Part shown: positions 16,623 to 24,364 of the stretch, one piece after another
Layout of the letters: every line of letters starts with the position of its first letter
Numbering within the stretch: position 1 is the first letter of the stretch
IMG/VR virus record: IMGVR_UViG_3300033571_004576
Coordinates: 1-28,180 of that record
Source of the DNA: a virus
Strand: one strand, 5' to 3'
Length of the DNA stretch: 28,180 nucleotides
Notes under the pieces: model-generated
What the model was told of the DNA's origin: nothing
Databases searched by the model: none
Seen by the model: only the letters and a program-made list of their open reading frames with translations
Program-made: the position numbers and the translations under genes

Positions 16623-17080
16623 TACATCTTCAGCCTGAAGTAGTGGAACAGGTTGCAGCTGGGTCCGTGCGGCTCAGGTGGGAACACCTCGAACCCCAAA
16701 GACTGCAGCCACCGCACCGATTCTAAGTTGCGTGCACAGACCCAGTTATGGAGCAGTGCCCCGCCGCTCTGCAGTCTCTCCTGCACCAGTGAATTGATCC
16801 AGGCCCTGGCACCCCGGGCCAGTTGCCGCCGGTGCGATTCGGTCGCGGTGAGCGCATCGGTGCCGAGCATCCAGACAAAATGCCCGTTCACCCCGGCCAG
16901 GCCGCAGGGCTGCCCGTCGTCCCCTTCGATCCCGATCACCACATCGCTGTGGCAGAAGGCATCCATGCACGCGATCTGTGGGTGCCGGCCCTCGGCCGCC
17001 TGGAGTTCGAAGCGGTCAGCCTGCCGCAGGTTGCGGGCCACGGCGCGGGCGAAGGCCCCCGATGGGCGGACGATCCTCAT
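16622..17080 (-). CDS. T7 gp13-like protein with acetyltransferase (GNAT)-like fold (152 aa)
   Basis: Small morphogenesis/virion protein in the gp13 position between tail tube B and gp14. I chose ATG 17080 because it overlaps the tail tube B stop as ATGA; the upstream in-frame ATG at 17131 would lie within that gene. The C-terminal part (NLESVRWLQSLGFEVFPPEPHG) has the N-x-x-S-x-x-x-x-x-x-L-G-F pattern of GNAT acetyltransferases and of the phage gp13 family, which is thought to keep the fold without proven catalysis. The core (GDDGQPCGLAGVNGHFVWMLGTDAL) fits the beta strands of the same fold. Whether acetyl-CoA is bound is unknown. Confidence 0.78.
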   Translation of the reverse strand: MRIVRPSGAFARAVARNLRQADRFELQAAEGRHPQIACMDAFCHSDVVIGIEGDDGQPCGLAGVNGHFVWMLGTDALTATESHRRQLARGARAWINSLVQERLQSGGALLHNWVCARNLESVRWLQSLGFEVFPPEPHGPSCNLFHYFRLKM

Positions 17081-19530
17081 CGTGCCTTCCCTCCCAGGAT
17101 CCCCACCCACTCCAGCGTGGTGAACTTGCACGGCCTGGCGGTCCCGTTTCGCAGCGTCACCCTGGCCCGCCGGCCCTCGCTCATGATCGGGATCGAGAAG
17201 ATCCCCTCGGCCGCCGGCCCGGGAGCAGTGAACCGGTAGACCGCTTCGGCCCGGCCCTCGGGCGTCACCGTGGCCTCGAAGTAGCCGCTGTCGTGGTAGC
17301 GGAGCTTGGCGCTCCGGATCTGGGTCCGCACCTCATTCAGCGCCACCTTGCCGCCCCCGATCTCCTTCATTGCCTTGAACCGGGTGAACTCGTAGAAGAA
17401 GTCGTAGGCCTCCCCGAAGAACACCTGGGCTGCGCTCCAGTTCCCTTTCGCGGTGATGGTGGTGGCCCACATGCTGGCCGTGCCGATCCTCACCCCCTCC
17501 TCCCAGGCGCCGCCGCTGCCGTAGGCCGACCACGCCTGCACGGGGCCCGCCGCGTAATAGGGCAGGGTCCAGGTGGTGGTCTGGGTCGTTGCGTTGTACA
17601 CCCCGGGCGCCACCCGCAGGGCCGCCGGTGTCGCCGTGGTGGTGCTTACCCGCCGGTCCAGCAGCAGGGGGTGCAGGGGGCTGTCGTCGTCCACCTGGCG
17701 GTCAGCCACCCGCATCCGCTCCAGCCACACGGACCCGTCCGGGTACTGCACCAACAGGTACAGCACCTCCTCGACCACGCTGATCTCCATGATCTTGGTG
17801 GCGCCGTTGATCTGCCAGTAGCTCCAACTGGCCTGCACCCGCTCGCCGCCGGCCCCGCTGTTGCGGAAGAAGAACTTGTGGGTGTAGATCCGGTTCCGGT
17901 AGCCCGCCTTCTGGCTGATCGCATACCAGGCGTTGCCGGTGGCGTTCACCGCCAGCCGGAACACATCGCCAGGCACATAGGAGCCGGCCTTCTCGTTCAG
18001 GCCCTGGGCATCGGCCACCAGTGCGTTGCCTGCCCCCCGGATCGAGAACTCTCTGAACTGGGTCCACTGCCCGTTCTTCTGGGCGAACACGATGGCGCCG
18101 GCCACCTGGATAGGCCGCACGTCCGGGTCGATCTCGTACTGGGTAAGGACCGTGATCTGCGCCGATGCGGGGGTCAGTGCCTGCTCGGAAGATCCAAGGC
18201 GGAATTGCAGCTGCTCGGAGAACAGAATCAGCTCGTCCTGATAGGTGACCGCATACCGCAGGATCGAAACCTGATTGTTGCTGGCGCTCAGATCGATGGG
18301 GTCGCTGTCGAGAACTGCGATCGTGGTCTCGGGGAAGAACTCGAAGAAGTCCTGTGCCCGACTGAGGATCACCGCCTCGTCTGACAGTATGCCCAACCGG
18401 TTCCGATATACGAAAATGTCGTTAATCGGCTTCCCTATAAATGTCGGGTCAGGCGCACTTTCGTAGTCCCCAGCCGTTCGCCCGCCCCACTGCGGCAGTT
18501 CATAGCCGCTGTAGGTGGTGCCATTGGCCGGGCCGAAGTAGAACTGTCCGCTCGCCAGGCGCACCAGCACGTGGGGCATGGTGGCCGGGTTGATCTTGTA
18601 CTCCACCCCGGGCGCGACGGTCTCCTCCCAGCTCCCCTCCCCGAAGGTGCCGCCGCCAGTCCGCACCTGGAAGCTCACGTAGTAGCCGTCGTAACGGTTG
18701 CCAGGATCGCCCACTACCTCCACCTGATACCCCTGCGGGGCGATGGTCGGCAACTGGGTGAATGACTGCACGCTGTTGGTGATGGCGGTGATGTCGGCGT
18801 TCGCCCGCGCATCGGTGGCCTGCAGGGTGATGGGGTATTCGCTCATGAAATGCAGGACCGATCCCCTCTGATCCATGTACACCCAAGGCGTGACCACCCC
18901 GCCCGTAAACAGGGCCTGTCTCAGCTCGGTGGCGATTCCCTCAGTGCTGATCGGGTAGGTGGTCGTCGTGCCGCCGCTGACGATCACCGGCGCCACCTGA
19001 GTCGTCACGGTGGCCTGGACGCCGTTTACGTTCAGCTTGTAGGTCTGGCCATAGCTCGCGGCCTTTACCCACACCAAGGCCTCATGCACTGCCCGGGGGG
19101 TTGCCGGGGCCAGGGCGTAGTCCATGGCGGCCGACACCAGCCGGTTGGAGATGAAGGTGACATCGGCGATGGATGTGGCCCGCAACTGCCCGTTCGGATC
19201 GGTCACCCCCGCCAGGTAGCCATAGCCGCTCGGGGCGTTCACCGTTCGCGGGCTGCCGTCGAGGGCGAACACGTTGATGCCACCGGCGCGGATCACCGCC
19301 TGGTAGCGCTCGTTCCCGTCGCGAAGGATCGTGTGAACGAACGCATCGCCGTAGCTGCCGTCGGATATCTTGGCCAGGGCCACCGTGGGATCGCGCTTCC
19401 GCAGCCCCTCGCCCAGGGAGCTGACGGCGTTGATCTGCTCCTTGGCCTGGGTCGGATCCCGCTGGGCATCCGCCTGCTGGGACACCCCCTGGATCAGGTT
19501 CGGGATCAGGTAGGTGGTGAGCTCAGCCAC
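17077..19530 (-). CDS. Tail tubular protein B (T7 gp12-like nozzle)
   Basis: Structural protein of 817 aa (T7 gp12 is 794) forming the tail nozzle below the gp11 ring. The N-terminus LTTYLIPNLIQGVSQQADAQRDPTQ...EQINAV is the family signature (PNLxxGVSQQ). Further family-like stretches are FVHTILRDGNERY and DFFEFFPETTIAVLDSDPIDL with the following SNNQVSILRYAVTYQDELILFSE. GTG 19530 overlaps the end of the tail tube A gene by 8 nt, and the gene ends with an ATGA overlap to the gp13-like gene, so all three are probably translated in a coupled way. Complete, no sign of disruption. Confidence 0.93.
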   Translation of the reverse strand: MAELTTYLIPNLIQGVSQQADAQRDPTQAKEQINAVSSLGEGLRKRDPTVALAKISDGSYGDAFVHTILRDGNERYQAVIRAGGINVFALDGSPRTVNAPSGYGYLAGVTDPNGQLRATSIADVTFISNRLVSAAMDYALAPATPRAVHEALVWVKAASYGQTYKLNVNGVQATVTTQVAPVIVSGGTTTTYPISTEGIATELRQALFTGGVVTPWVYMDQRGSVLHFMSEYPITLQATDARANADITAITNSVQSFTQLPTIAPQGYQVEVVGDPGNRYDGYYVSFQVRTGGGTFGEGSWEETVAPGVEYKINPATMPHVLVRLASGQFYFGPANGTTYSGYELPQWGGRTAGDYESAPDPTFIGKPINDIFVYRNRLGILSDEAVILSRAQDFFEFFPETTIAVLDSDPIDLSASNNQVSILRYAVTYQDELILFSEQLQFRLGSSEQALTPASAQITVLTQYEIDPDVRPIQVAGAIVFAQKNGQWTQFREFSIRGAGNALVADAQGLNEKAGSYVPGDVFRLAVNATGNAWYAISQKAGYRNRIYTHKFFFRNSGAGGERVQASWSYWQINGATKIMEISVVEEVLYLLVQYPDGSVWLERMRVADRQVDDDSPLHPLLLDRRVSTTTATPAALRVAPGVYNATTQTTTWTLPYYAAGPVQAWSAYGSGGAWEEGVRIGTASMWATTITAKGNWSAAQVFFGEAYDFFYEFTRFKAMKEIGGGKVALNEVRTQIRSAKLRYHDSGYFEATVTPEGRAEAVYRFTAPGPAAEGIFSIPIMSEGRRARVTLRNGTARPCKFTTLEWVGILGGKAR

Positions 19531-20179
19531 GGAGAATCGAGGTGCGGCGGCCGTGGACCAGCCCGAAGCCGGGGCTGAAGGTGGGGAAGGGCTGCAGCCC
19601 AGGGCCGGCGGTGAGGATGTTGGGCTGCTGCTGGTCGTTCTCCACCCGCAGCAGTTCCGCCCATGCCCTGGCCTCCTGCTCGGCGCTGCTCTGGCTCACC
19701 GCCTGGCTGGTCAGCACCCGCTCCGAGAACACCCGGGAGGCCCGCACCGTGACCCACCGGTTGTAGGCCTCGGGGCACTCGTCCCAGCTCAGGAACAGGA
19801 TCACGTCGGCCTCCAGGTAGGCCACGTCCAGCTCATAGGTGCGGGCTTCCTTGTCGTAGACCCGCAGGCCCCGCAGCTGGAACCGGTGCGCCCACTGGAA
19901 CCGATCGGTGGTGAAGCTCACCACGTTGGCTGGGACCACGATCTCGCCCGTGGAAACATCCCGCTCGAACCTGTAGCCCTCCTCCCGGTTCCACGTCCAT
20001 CCCCTGGTCTGCCCCTCCTTGTGGAGCTCCAGGATCACCCGTTCGGCCATCATGGCCTCGGCGTTCTGCTCGTCCTCGAGGGTGGCCACCGGCGACTCGC
20101 CGATGGCGCCCAGCAGCACGTTCACCGCCTCCACAAGGTTCGTCCGCCCTGGGGTCAGGCTCTGGTTCAGCAGGCCCAC
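19523..20179 (-). CDS. Tail tubular protein A (T7 gp11-like gatekeeper)
   Basis: Structural protein forming the ring between portal and nozzle. The N-terminal signature LVEAVNVLLGAIGESPVATLED matches gp11 (AVNxxLxxIGExPVxTLE). The frame is open far upstream, to an ATG at 20308 inside the capsid gene, but the T7 protein begins only ~15 residues before the signature, so I place the start at GTG 20179 (218 aa; T7 gp11 is 196). That GTG is 5 nt after a perfect 7-bp-arm hairpin and has no Shine-Dalgarno sequence. It is the first gene after the capsid terminator, as in T7. The start is inferred; the identity is solid. Confidence 0.88.
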   Translation of the reverse strand: MGLLNQSLTPGRTNLVEAVNVLLGAIGESPVATLEDEQNAEAMMAERVILELHKEGQTRGWTWNREEGYRFERDVSTGEIVVPANVVSFTTDRFQWAHRFQLRGLRVYDKEARTYELDVAYLEADVILFLSWDECPEAYNRWVTVRASRVFSERVLTSQAVSQSSAEQEARAWAELLRVENDQQQPNILTAGPGLQPFPTFSPGFGLVHGRRTSILRG

Positions 20180-20184
20180 GGGAT

Positions 20185-20202
20185 GGCTGCAGGGGTGCAG
20201 CC
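20185..20202 (-). promoter_or_regulatory. Perfect hairpin/palindrome before tail tube A
   Basis: GGCTGCACCCCTGCAGCC on the coding strand: 7-bp perfect arms, CCCC loop, located 5 nt upstream of the proposed GTG of the tail tube A gene and 27 nt downstream of the capsid terminator. Same family as the copies at 5158, 21367 and 24927. The placement directly after a terminator would suit a promoter restarting transcription of the tail genes; a translational hairpin is the alternative. Confidence 0.55.
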
Positions 20203-20229
20203 CAATCGTACCGGCGAACTGCAGCCATG

Positions 20230-20258
20230 AAAAAGGGGGCCCCCTCACAGGCCCCCTG
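20230..20258 (-). terminator. Rho-independent terminator downstream of the capsid gene
   Basis: On the coding strand AGGGGGCC, an 8-nt loop, GGCCCCCT and then TTTT: an 8-bp GC-rich stem (arms at 20250-20257 and 20234-20241) followed by a T-run. It starts about 23 nt after the capsid stop and corresponds in position to T7 Tphi, which reduces transcription from capsid into tail genes. It is the only clear stem plus T-run that I found in the window. Confidence 0.85.
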
Positions 20259-20280
20259 GTTCTGCCTTCGCCCTCAGAGT

Positions 20281-21288
20281 TTAGGGGATGGAGATGCTGG
20301 CGGCACACTCGGGCCTGAGACTCTTCATGCCGATGGCCATTTTGGCGGTCATCAGGTGAGCCTGGTACATCTTGAAGAAGTCACCGCTGGGATCGGTCAT
20401 CTCCAAGGTGGGCCGCTTCAGGATCAGCAGGCCGGCGGCGTCCGGGTGCCAGATCAGGGCCCGACACTTGGTTAGATCCTGCTGGTACTCCGCGTTCCGG
20501 TCGCCGGTCACGTTGGTGTAGGCGGCCTGGGTGACGTGGTTCGACTCGATCACCGGGATCCCCTTGATCCGAAGCCGGGGGGAGCCGTCAGCAATCGAAC
20601 CGTTCTCACGGCCGGCGAAGTCGGCGTTAATGGCGCGGGTCGATTCCAGGAGGAAGTCGTACTCGTCCGGCGGAACAGCACAGATGAGGTTGTTCGTGGG
20701 GACGCGCTTCTTCTTCATGGCCACCTTGGCGTTACCGATCAGGGAGATCAGTTCGTCGCCTTTGGCGGCCTTGGTGGCAGCGGCATAGCCGGCGCTCGTG
20801 GTCAGGCTGGTGCCGACCCGGTTGGCGTTGATGGCCTTCGCCAGCTGGGGGGTGCTCCGCTTGGAACAAGCAAAGATCACCCGGGCCCCACGGCGGTCCA
20901 CGTCCTCAGCCAGTGCCTCGCCGGCCTGGTGGGAATAGTCCTGCCGCACCGAGTAGTACGCCATGGCCTCGTCCAGCTCGTAGATCTTCTGGGGCGCCAC
21001 AAGCAGCGCATCCAGGTTGATCTCCTCCTCGGCGTGGTCCGAAGGTACGTTGGTGTCCATCTCCGCGATGTTCACACCGGGGGTGTGATACGCGGCGACG
21101 GCGCGGCCGCTCACCGGGAACTTGGCCGAACGGCCACCGGTGATGGTGCGGGTCTTCAGCTTGTCTTTGAAAACGCAGTTCTCATCGAACGAGGTAAGCA
21201 TCTCGGCAATGCCGAGCCGGAGGAACATGGCGAGTGCGTCGCCGGTCCCTCCGATTTGCCCAGTACGGGCGAGGTTGATGGTGGCCAT
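20281..21288 (-). CDS. Major capsid protein (T7 gp10A-like)
   Basis: Forms the icosahedral head shell (HK97 fold in this family). 335 aa, close to T7 gp10A (345). Family features are the N-terminus ending FLRLGIAEMLTSFDENCVFKDK, the VPSDHAEEEINLDALLVAPQKIYELDEAMAYYSVR region split around the usual E-loop/P-domain boundary, and the C-terminal KCRALIWHPDAAGLLILKRP stretch. ATG 21288 follows a 117-nt leader with several inverted repeats and no Shine-Dalgarno sequence; the gene is followed by a terminator. The stop context is CCCC-TAA, and the -1 frame beyond it runs open into tail tube A (see findings). Highly expressed by analogy with T7. Confidence 0.95.
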   Translation of the reverse strand: MATINLARTGQIGGTGDALAMFLRLGIAEMLTSFDENCVFKDKLKTRTITGGRSAKFPVSGRAVAAYHTPGVNIAEMDTNVPSDHAEEEINLDALLVAPQKIYELDEAMAYYSVRQDYSHQAGEALAEDVDRRGARVIFACSKRSTPQLAKAINANRVGTSLTTSAGYAAATKAAKGDELISLIGNAKVAMKKKRVPTNNLICAVPPDEYDFLLESTRAINADFAGRENGSIADGSPRLRIKGIPVIESNHVTQAAYTNVTGDRNAEYQQDLTKCRALIWHPDAAGLLILKRPTLEMTDPSGDFFKMYQAHLMTAKMAIGMKSLRPECAASISIP

Positions 21289-21405
21289 TGGCCCAGGGTT
21301 TGCAGTGAGCGACTGCTACCTCTCTGGGCCTGGCCGGGTTCTCCCCCTCGGGGGGCCCTCCATCCACTGCAGGGTTGCAGAGCAGACTCGTGACGCAAGG
21401 TTACG
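21289..21405 (-). other. Structured 117-nt leader of the capsid gene
   Basis: The longest intergenic gap of the window. Reading in the coding direction it holds an 18-bp dyad overlapping the scaffold stop (21391-21408), the shared palindrome (21367-21380), a CCCCC/GGGGG hairpin with a short loop (21343-21355), and a GCAGT/ACTGC hairpin (21302-21316) about 14 nt before the ATG. No AGGAG-like site precedes the ATG. The capsid gene of T7 also has its own promoter and a stabilising leader hairpin, so this region probably controls capsid mRNA synthesis, processing or stability. Confidence 0.6.
21367..21380 (-). promoter_or_regulatory. Palindrome in the capsid leader
   Basis: CTGCAACCCTGCAG on the coding strand, 5-bp arms, 78 nt upstream of the capsid ATG. 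With flanks (TCTGCAACCCTGCAGTG) it matches the copy at 24927 at 16 of 17 positions. The position corresponds to T7 phi10, the strongest T7 promoter. Confidence 0.5.
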
Positions 21406-21408
21406 TCA
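21391..21408. promoter_or_regulatory. 18-bp inverted repeat overlapping the scaffold stop codon
   Basis: TGACGCAAGGTTACGTCA on the plus strand: 8-bp half sites (TGACGCAA/TTACGTCA) with one mismatched pair and a 2-bp centre. As coding-strand RNA the mismatch becomes a G-U pair. No T-run follows. It may be a protein-binding dyad or an mRNA processing hairpin between scaffold and capsid. Confidence 0.4.
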
Positions 21409-22317
21409 GAAGTTGCTCCGTGCAACTGCAGCGTCTACTTCTTTTCGGTATTTCGGGTCCGTGGTGTAGAGCTTCCGGCCGCGCTCATCCGTCTTGGCCA
21501 TGGCCGCCTGCAGTTCCTCCATGTCCTCGAAGACCATCCCGCCGCCGCTGAGGTTCGCCTTCCCCCCGGCGATCAGCTGGGGCTCCCGGGGCGTCGCCGC
21601 GCTGTAGCGGGCATCGAAGCCCTTCAGCATCGCCAGGGCCGCGGCGCGGTTGCCGCTCTCCAGCATCCCGTTGAAGGCTTCGATCTCGGCCTGATCCACG
21701 TTGGCGGTGACCCACTCATTCACCCGGGCCATGCGCTCAGCGCCGCCGGCCTGCTGCACGATCTCAGCCACGGCGGCCTGATCCAGCGGGGTGCCCTGGG
21801 GGGCGGCCTCGGGCGCCGGGCGGAAGGAGTTGATGTAGCCCTCCACTACTGCCTTGGGGTGGCCGGTGGCCTCGGCCAGCTTGTCGATCGTGGCGGCGTC
21901 GATCTCCTGTCCGGCCCGCACCTTGGCGTCGATCTCGTAGGGGTTCACCTCAGCCGACTCAAAGGCCGCTGTCAGGCCCTCGCCGTAGTCGGCGACGGAC
22001 TTCTCGCGGTTGAACTCGGGCGCCTCCACCGGGGCGGGGGGCTGCTGGTTGGCGCGGTACTCCTGCTCGATCTGCATCAGCCGGAACACCTCGGCCGCGC
22101 TCTTGCCCTTGTATTTCTCGGGCAGGCCGTCGTCCTCGGCGGGGGCCGGGGGCTCCTCCTGCCCCTGCAGGAACTGGCTCAGCGGATCGGCGGCGCCGCC
22201 CCGGCCCTGCTCCTCGCCGGTCTGTTCCTGCAGGAACTCTTCAAGCAGTCCTTCCTGGCCAGGGCCAGCCATGAAGGCAAGTGGGTGCTTCTCGGTGGTG
22301 GTCGGGGTGGTGGTCAT
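21406..22317 (-). CDS. Capsid assembly scaffolding protein (T7 gp9-like)
   Basis: Guides procapsid assembly and leaves before DNA packaging. 303 aa (T7 gp9 is 307). Acidic, E/P/Q-rich and largely helical, with the family landmarks PEKYKGKSAAEVFRLMQIEQ, a middle GxTxxxFxxA-type segment (EGLTAAFESAEVNPYEID) and the basic, capsid-binding C-terminus (GRKLYTTDPKYRKEVDAAVARS). ATG 22317 overlaps the portal stop as ATGA, giving coupled translation of portal and scaffold. Followed by the structured capsid leader. Confidence 0.9.
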   Translation of the reverse strand: MTTTPTTTEKHPLAFMAGPGQEGLLEEFLQEQTGEEQGRGGAADPLSQFLQGQEEPPAPAEDDGLPEKYKGKSAAEVFRLMQIEQEYRANQQPPAPVEAPEFNREKSVADYGEGLTAAFESAEVNPYEIDAKVRAGQEIDAATIDKLAEATGHPKAVVEGYINSFRPAPEAAPQGTPLDQAAVAEIVQQAGGAERMARVNEWVTANVDQAEIEAFNGMLESGNRAAALAMLKGFDARYSAATPREPQLIAGGKANLSGGGMVFEDMEELQAAMAKTDERGRKLYTTDPKYRKEVDAAVARSNF

Positions 22318-23960
22318 GGTTGGGTGGTGGGTTGTTCGCCTTCCGGCGGGGTGTTGGCCATCTGCTGGTAGGCCTGGGCCGCCTGCGCCTGCTTGGCGGG
22401 GTCAGCCGCCGGGGCGGCCATGGCGGCCTGGGCCATCTCCATCTGCCGCTGCTGCTGCATCTGCTCCTGTGCCGCCTGGGCCTCCTGCGCCAGCTCCTCC
22501 TCCGTCTTGATCGCATCGAGGTTTGGCAGGTTGCTGGCGGTCGCCATCTGGGTCACCAGTCGGTTCACCTTCAGGAATTGCGGCACGGCCTCGGGGCCCA
22601 GCAGCTTCACCAGCAGATCCACGAACTGGGTGATCCGCTCCAGGTCGTTGCCACGGCCAACGGCGGCCAGGCCCACGGACACCACCGGCTTGACCAGCCT
22701 CTTGTCCAGCGTCGGCAGCTTCCCTTCCCTCGTCAGCAGGGCGATCATCCGGCGCACGTAGGGGTGCTGGAACTCCACCACGAGGATGCTGTAGAGCGAC
22801 CCCAGGGCGTTCTCCAGCTGGAGCGCCTGCAGCCGCACCTCGCTGGCTGTGGTCCGCTCGGAGTCGCGGAAGTTCTGCAGCATCATGGCCTGGGACAGCC
22901 TGGCGGTGATCCGCTGCTCGGTCTGGGCTGCCACCGCCAAGTCGGCACTCTTGCCCACCTGGATCGGAAACACGTCATCCGGCATCACGGAGATGGCCGC
23001 ACCGTTCGCCGCATCGGTGAACTGCTTGGGTGTCACCTGGCTGTGGGGCTTCACCCCGAAGATGCACCGGGCGCTGATCAGGGCCCCCTCGGCGATCGCC
23101 TGGCTCAGCACATCACCGGTGTGCAGGTCGGCCATGCAGGCGGCCTCCACGAACCCGGGGCTGTAGTCCTGGCCGTCCAGGTGGTACATCCGGAGCGGGA
23201 TCCAGGGCGACTCATCGATCGGGCTGTGCCCATTGGTGTCCGGGATCTTCTGCTTGTGGAGCTCCTGATGCCAGGTGACCTTCTTCGCCTTCCAGTCCCA
23301 CTCGATCAGGGTGTAGACCTTCACCAGCTTGTGCTGGCTGCCCAGGCCCGGGGCCCGCTCGTCCTCCTTGCCCACGCTGGCCTTATGGATCTTCAGCGCC
23401 GCCTCGGGCAAACTCTTAACCGTGAGCTGTTCGCAGATCACCGCCAGGCTCGGCCGCCCGCTCGGCTCCCGCTTCAGCACGTACCGGCCCAGCCCGTACA
23501 TCCGCAGCCCCTCGGCCGGCCGGTAGGCCAGCACGTTGCCAACCACCAGCAGTTGCAGCACCCCCTCATGCAGCACTGGCCGGTCGTTGCTGTGCTCGAT
23601 CGCCTTCAGCGTGCTGCGCTCGATCACATTCAGCGCCTTGTCGAACTCGGCGCGCTCCTTCGCCACCTGATCCTTGTCCTCCCGGTCGGCGGTGACTCGG
23701 GCCATCTCGATCTCATCAATCGTCAGGCGGAAGAACGGCTCGGTCGGTGGCAGCAGTGCCATCAGCAACCGGCTTGCCAGGTTGGTGATCCCCTGCTGGC
23801 CCACGCCATTCCACGGCAGCGACAGATCAGGGGTGGACCCCGGGGTGGGGGTCTCCTCTGGCATCAGGTAGGGGATGGTCAGCTGGGCCGCCTGCTTCCC
23901 CCGGTTGATCCAGTAAGCCCGGTCACTCAGCAGATCGTTGTAAAGCTCCTCGGCGCTCAC
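22314..23960 (-). CDS. Portal protein (T7 gp8-like head-tail connector)
   Basis: Dodecameric portal through which DNA is packaged and ejected; 548 aa against 536 in T7. The N-terminus shows family features: RAYWINRGKQAAQLTIPYLMP, the WNGVGQQGITNLASRLLMALLPP segment split over WNGVGQQGITN and LASRLLMALLP, and FFRLTID. The C-terminal ~50 residues are Q/A/M-rich. The start is GTG 23960, one base after the TGA of the upstream MCGGG protein gene. It ends in an ATGA overlap with scaffold. Complete. Confidence 0.93.
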   Translation of the reverse strand: MSAEELYNDLLSDRAYWINRGKQAAQLTIPYLMPEETPTPGSTPDLSLPWNGVGQQGITNLASRLLMALLPPTEPFFRLTIDEIEMARVTADREDKDQVAKERAEFDKALNVIERSTLKAIEHSNDRPVLHEGVLQLLVVGNVLAYRPAEGLRMYGLGRYVLKREPSGRPSLAVICEQLTVKSLPEAALKIHKASVGKEDERAPGLGSQHKLVKVYTLIEWDWKAKKVTWHQELHKQKIPDTNGHSPIDESPWIPLRMYHLDGQDYSPGFVEAACMADLHTGDVLSQAIAEGALISARCIFGVKPHSQVTPKQFTDAANGAAISVMPDDVFPIQVGKSADLAVAAQTEQRITARLSQAMMLQNFRDSERTTASEVRLQALQLENALGSLYSILVVEFQHPYVRRMIALLTREGKLPTLDKRLVKPVVSVGLAAVGRGNDLERITQFVDLLVKLLGPEAVPQFLKVNRLVTQMATASNLPNLDAIKTEEELAQEAQAAQEQMQQQRQMEMAQAAMAAPAADPAKQAQAAQAYQQMANTPPEGEQPTTQP

Positions 23961-23961
23961 G

Positions 23962-24354
23962 TCACACCCCCAGGTTCAGGCCAGCGCCTGCTTCGTTCTG
24001 GGTGCTGCCGGGCGTGATCTTCAGGCTGTCCTTCCGCTTGCGCCGTGGCGTGGTCGCCTCCGTGGTCAGCGGTGTGGTGGGCGCCTCGGCCGTGGTTGTG
24101 GTGGCGTAGGTGGTGGTCTGCCTGGCGGCGGCCTCAGCAGCAGCGGCGGCCTCTTCGGCGGCCAGCTCTTGCTGGCGCTGCAGCGTCATCTGGGTGATCG
24201 TGTCCGTCTGCGCCTGCAGCTGTGCAGCCATCGCCTGCTGCTGAGCGTTGGATTCCTGGATGAACTGCTTGGTTTCCTTCTCCTGCTTCCGCATCGCCTT
24301 CTTGTCGTACTTCTCTTCCCGCTGGCGTGGCTGGGTTGGTCCTCCTCCGCACAT
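23962..24354 (-). CDS. MCGGG-type small coiled-coil protein 2, upstream of portal (130 aa)
   Basis: I chose ATG 24354 because GAGG lies 8 nt upstream and overlaps the stop of the preceding gene; the ATG at 24396 would start inside that gene. The protein begins MCGGGPTQPRQREEKYDKKA, then a long charged/Q-rich coiled coil (residues ~15-80), a T/A-rich linker and a basic motif (TPRRKRKDSLKITPG) near the C-terminus. A small protein with an N-terminal cysteine-glycine run just before the portal gene is common in podoviruses; a head-completion or minor virion role is likely but unproven. It is similar in opening and C-terminal layout to the next gene upstream, so the two may be diverged duplicates. 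Confidence 0.78.
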   Translation of the reverse strand: MCGGGPTQPRQREEKYDKKAMRKQEKETKQFIQESNAQQQAMAAQLQAQTDTITQMTLQRQQELAAEEAAAAAEAAARQTTTYATTTTAEAPTTPLTTEATTPRRKRKDSLKITPGSTQNEAGAGLNLGV

Positions 24355-24364
24355 GGCAAAATCC

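Noticed and set aside
19523-20308. Tail tube A beginning at ATG 20308
   Set aside because: This start lies inside the capsid gene and would add 43 residues encoded over the terminator and hairpin, with no counterpart in gp11 proteins.
21182-21367. 61-aa frame starting with GTG at the end of the capsid-leader palindrome
   Set aside because: It overlaps the capsid gene in another frame, is R/P/H-rich and has no homologous look; probably chance, although the GTG-palindrome arrangement is the same as at 24927.
13190-23100. GCGATCGC (HIP1) sites as evidence for a cyanobacterial host
   Set aside because: I saw only two copies (near 13194 and 23092), about what base composition would give by chance in 28 kb, so they do not identify the host.
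24214-24227. CTGCAGCTGTGCAG as a further member of the hairpin family
   Set aside because: It has the CTGCA/TGCAG arms but the loop differs from NCC(C/G), and it encodes an AQLQAQ run of the coiled-coil protein; treated as chance and as the background level for the arms alone.
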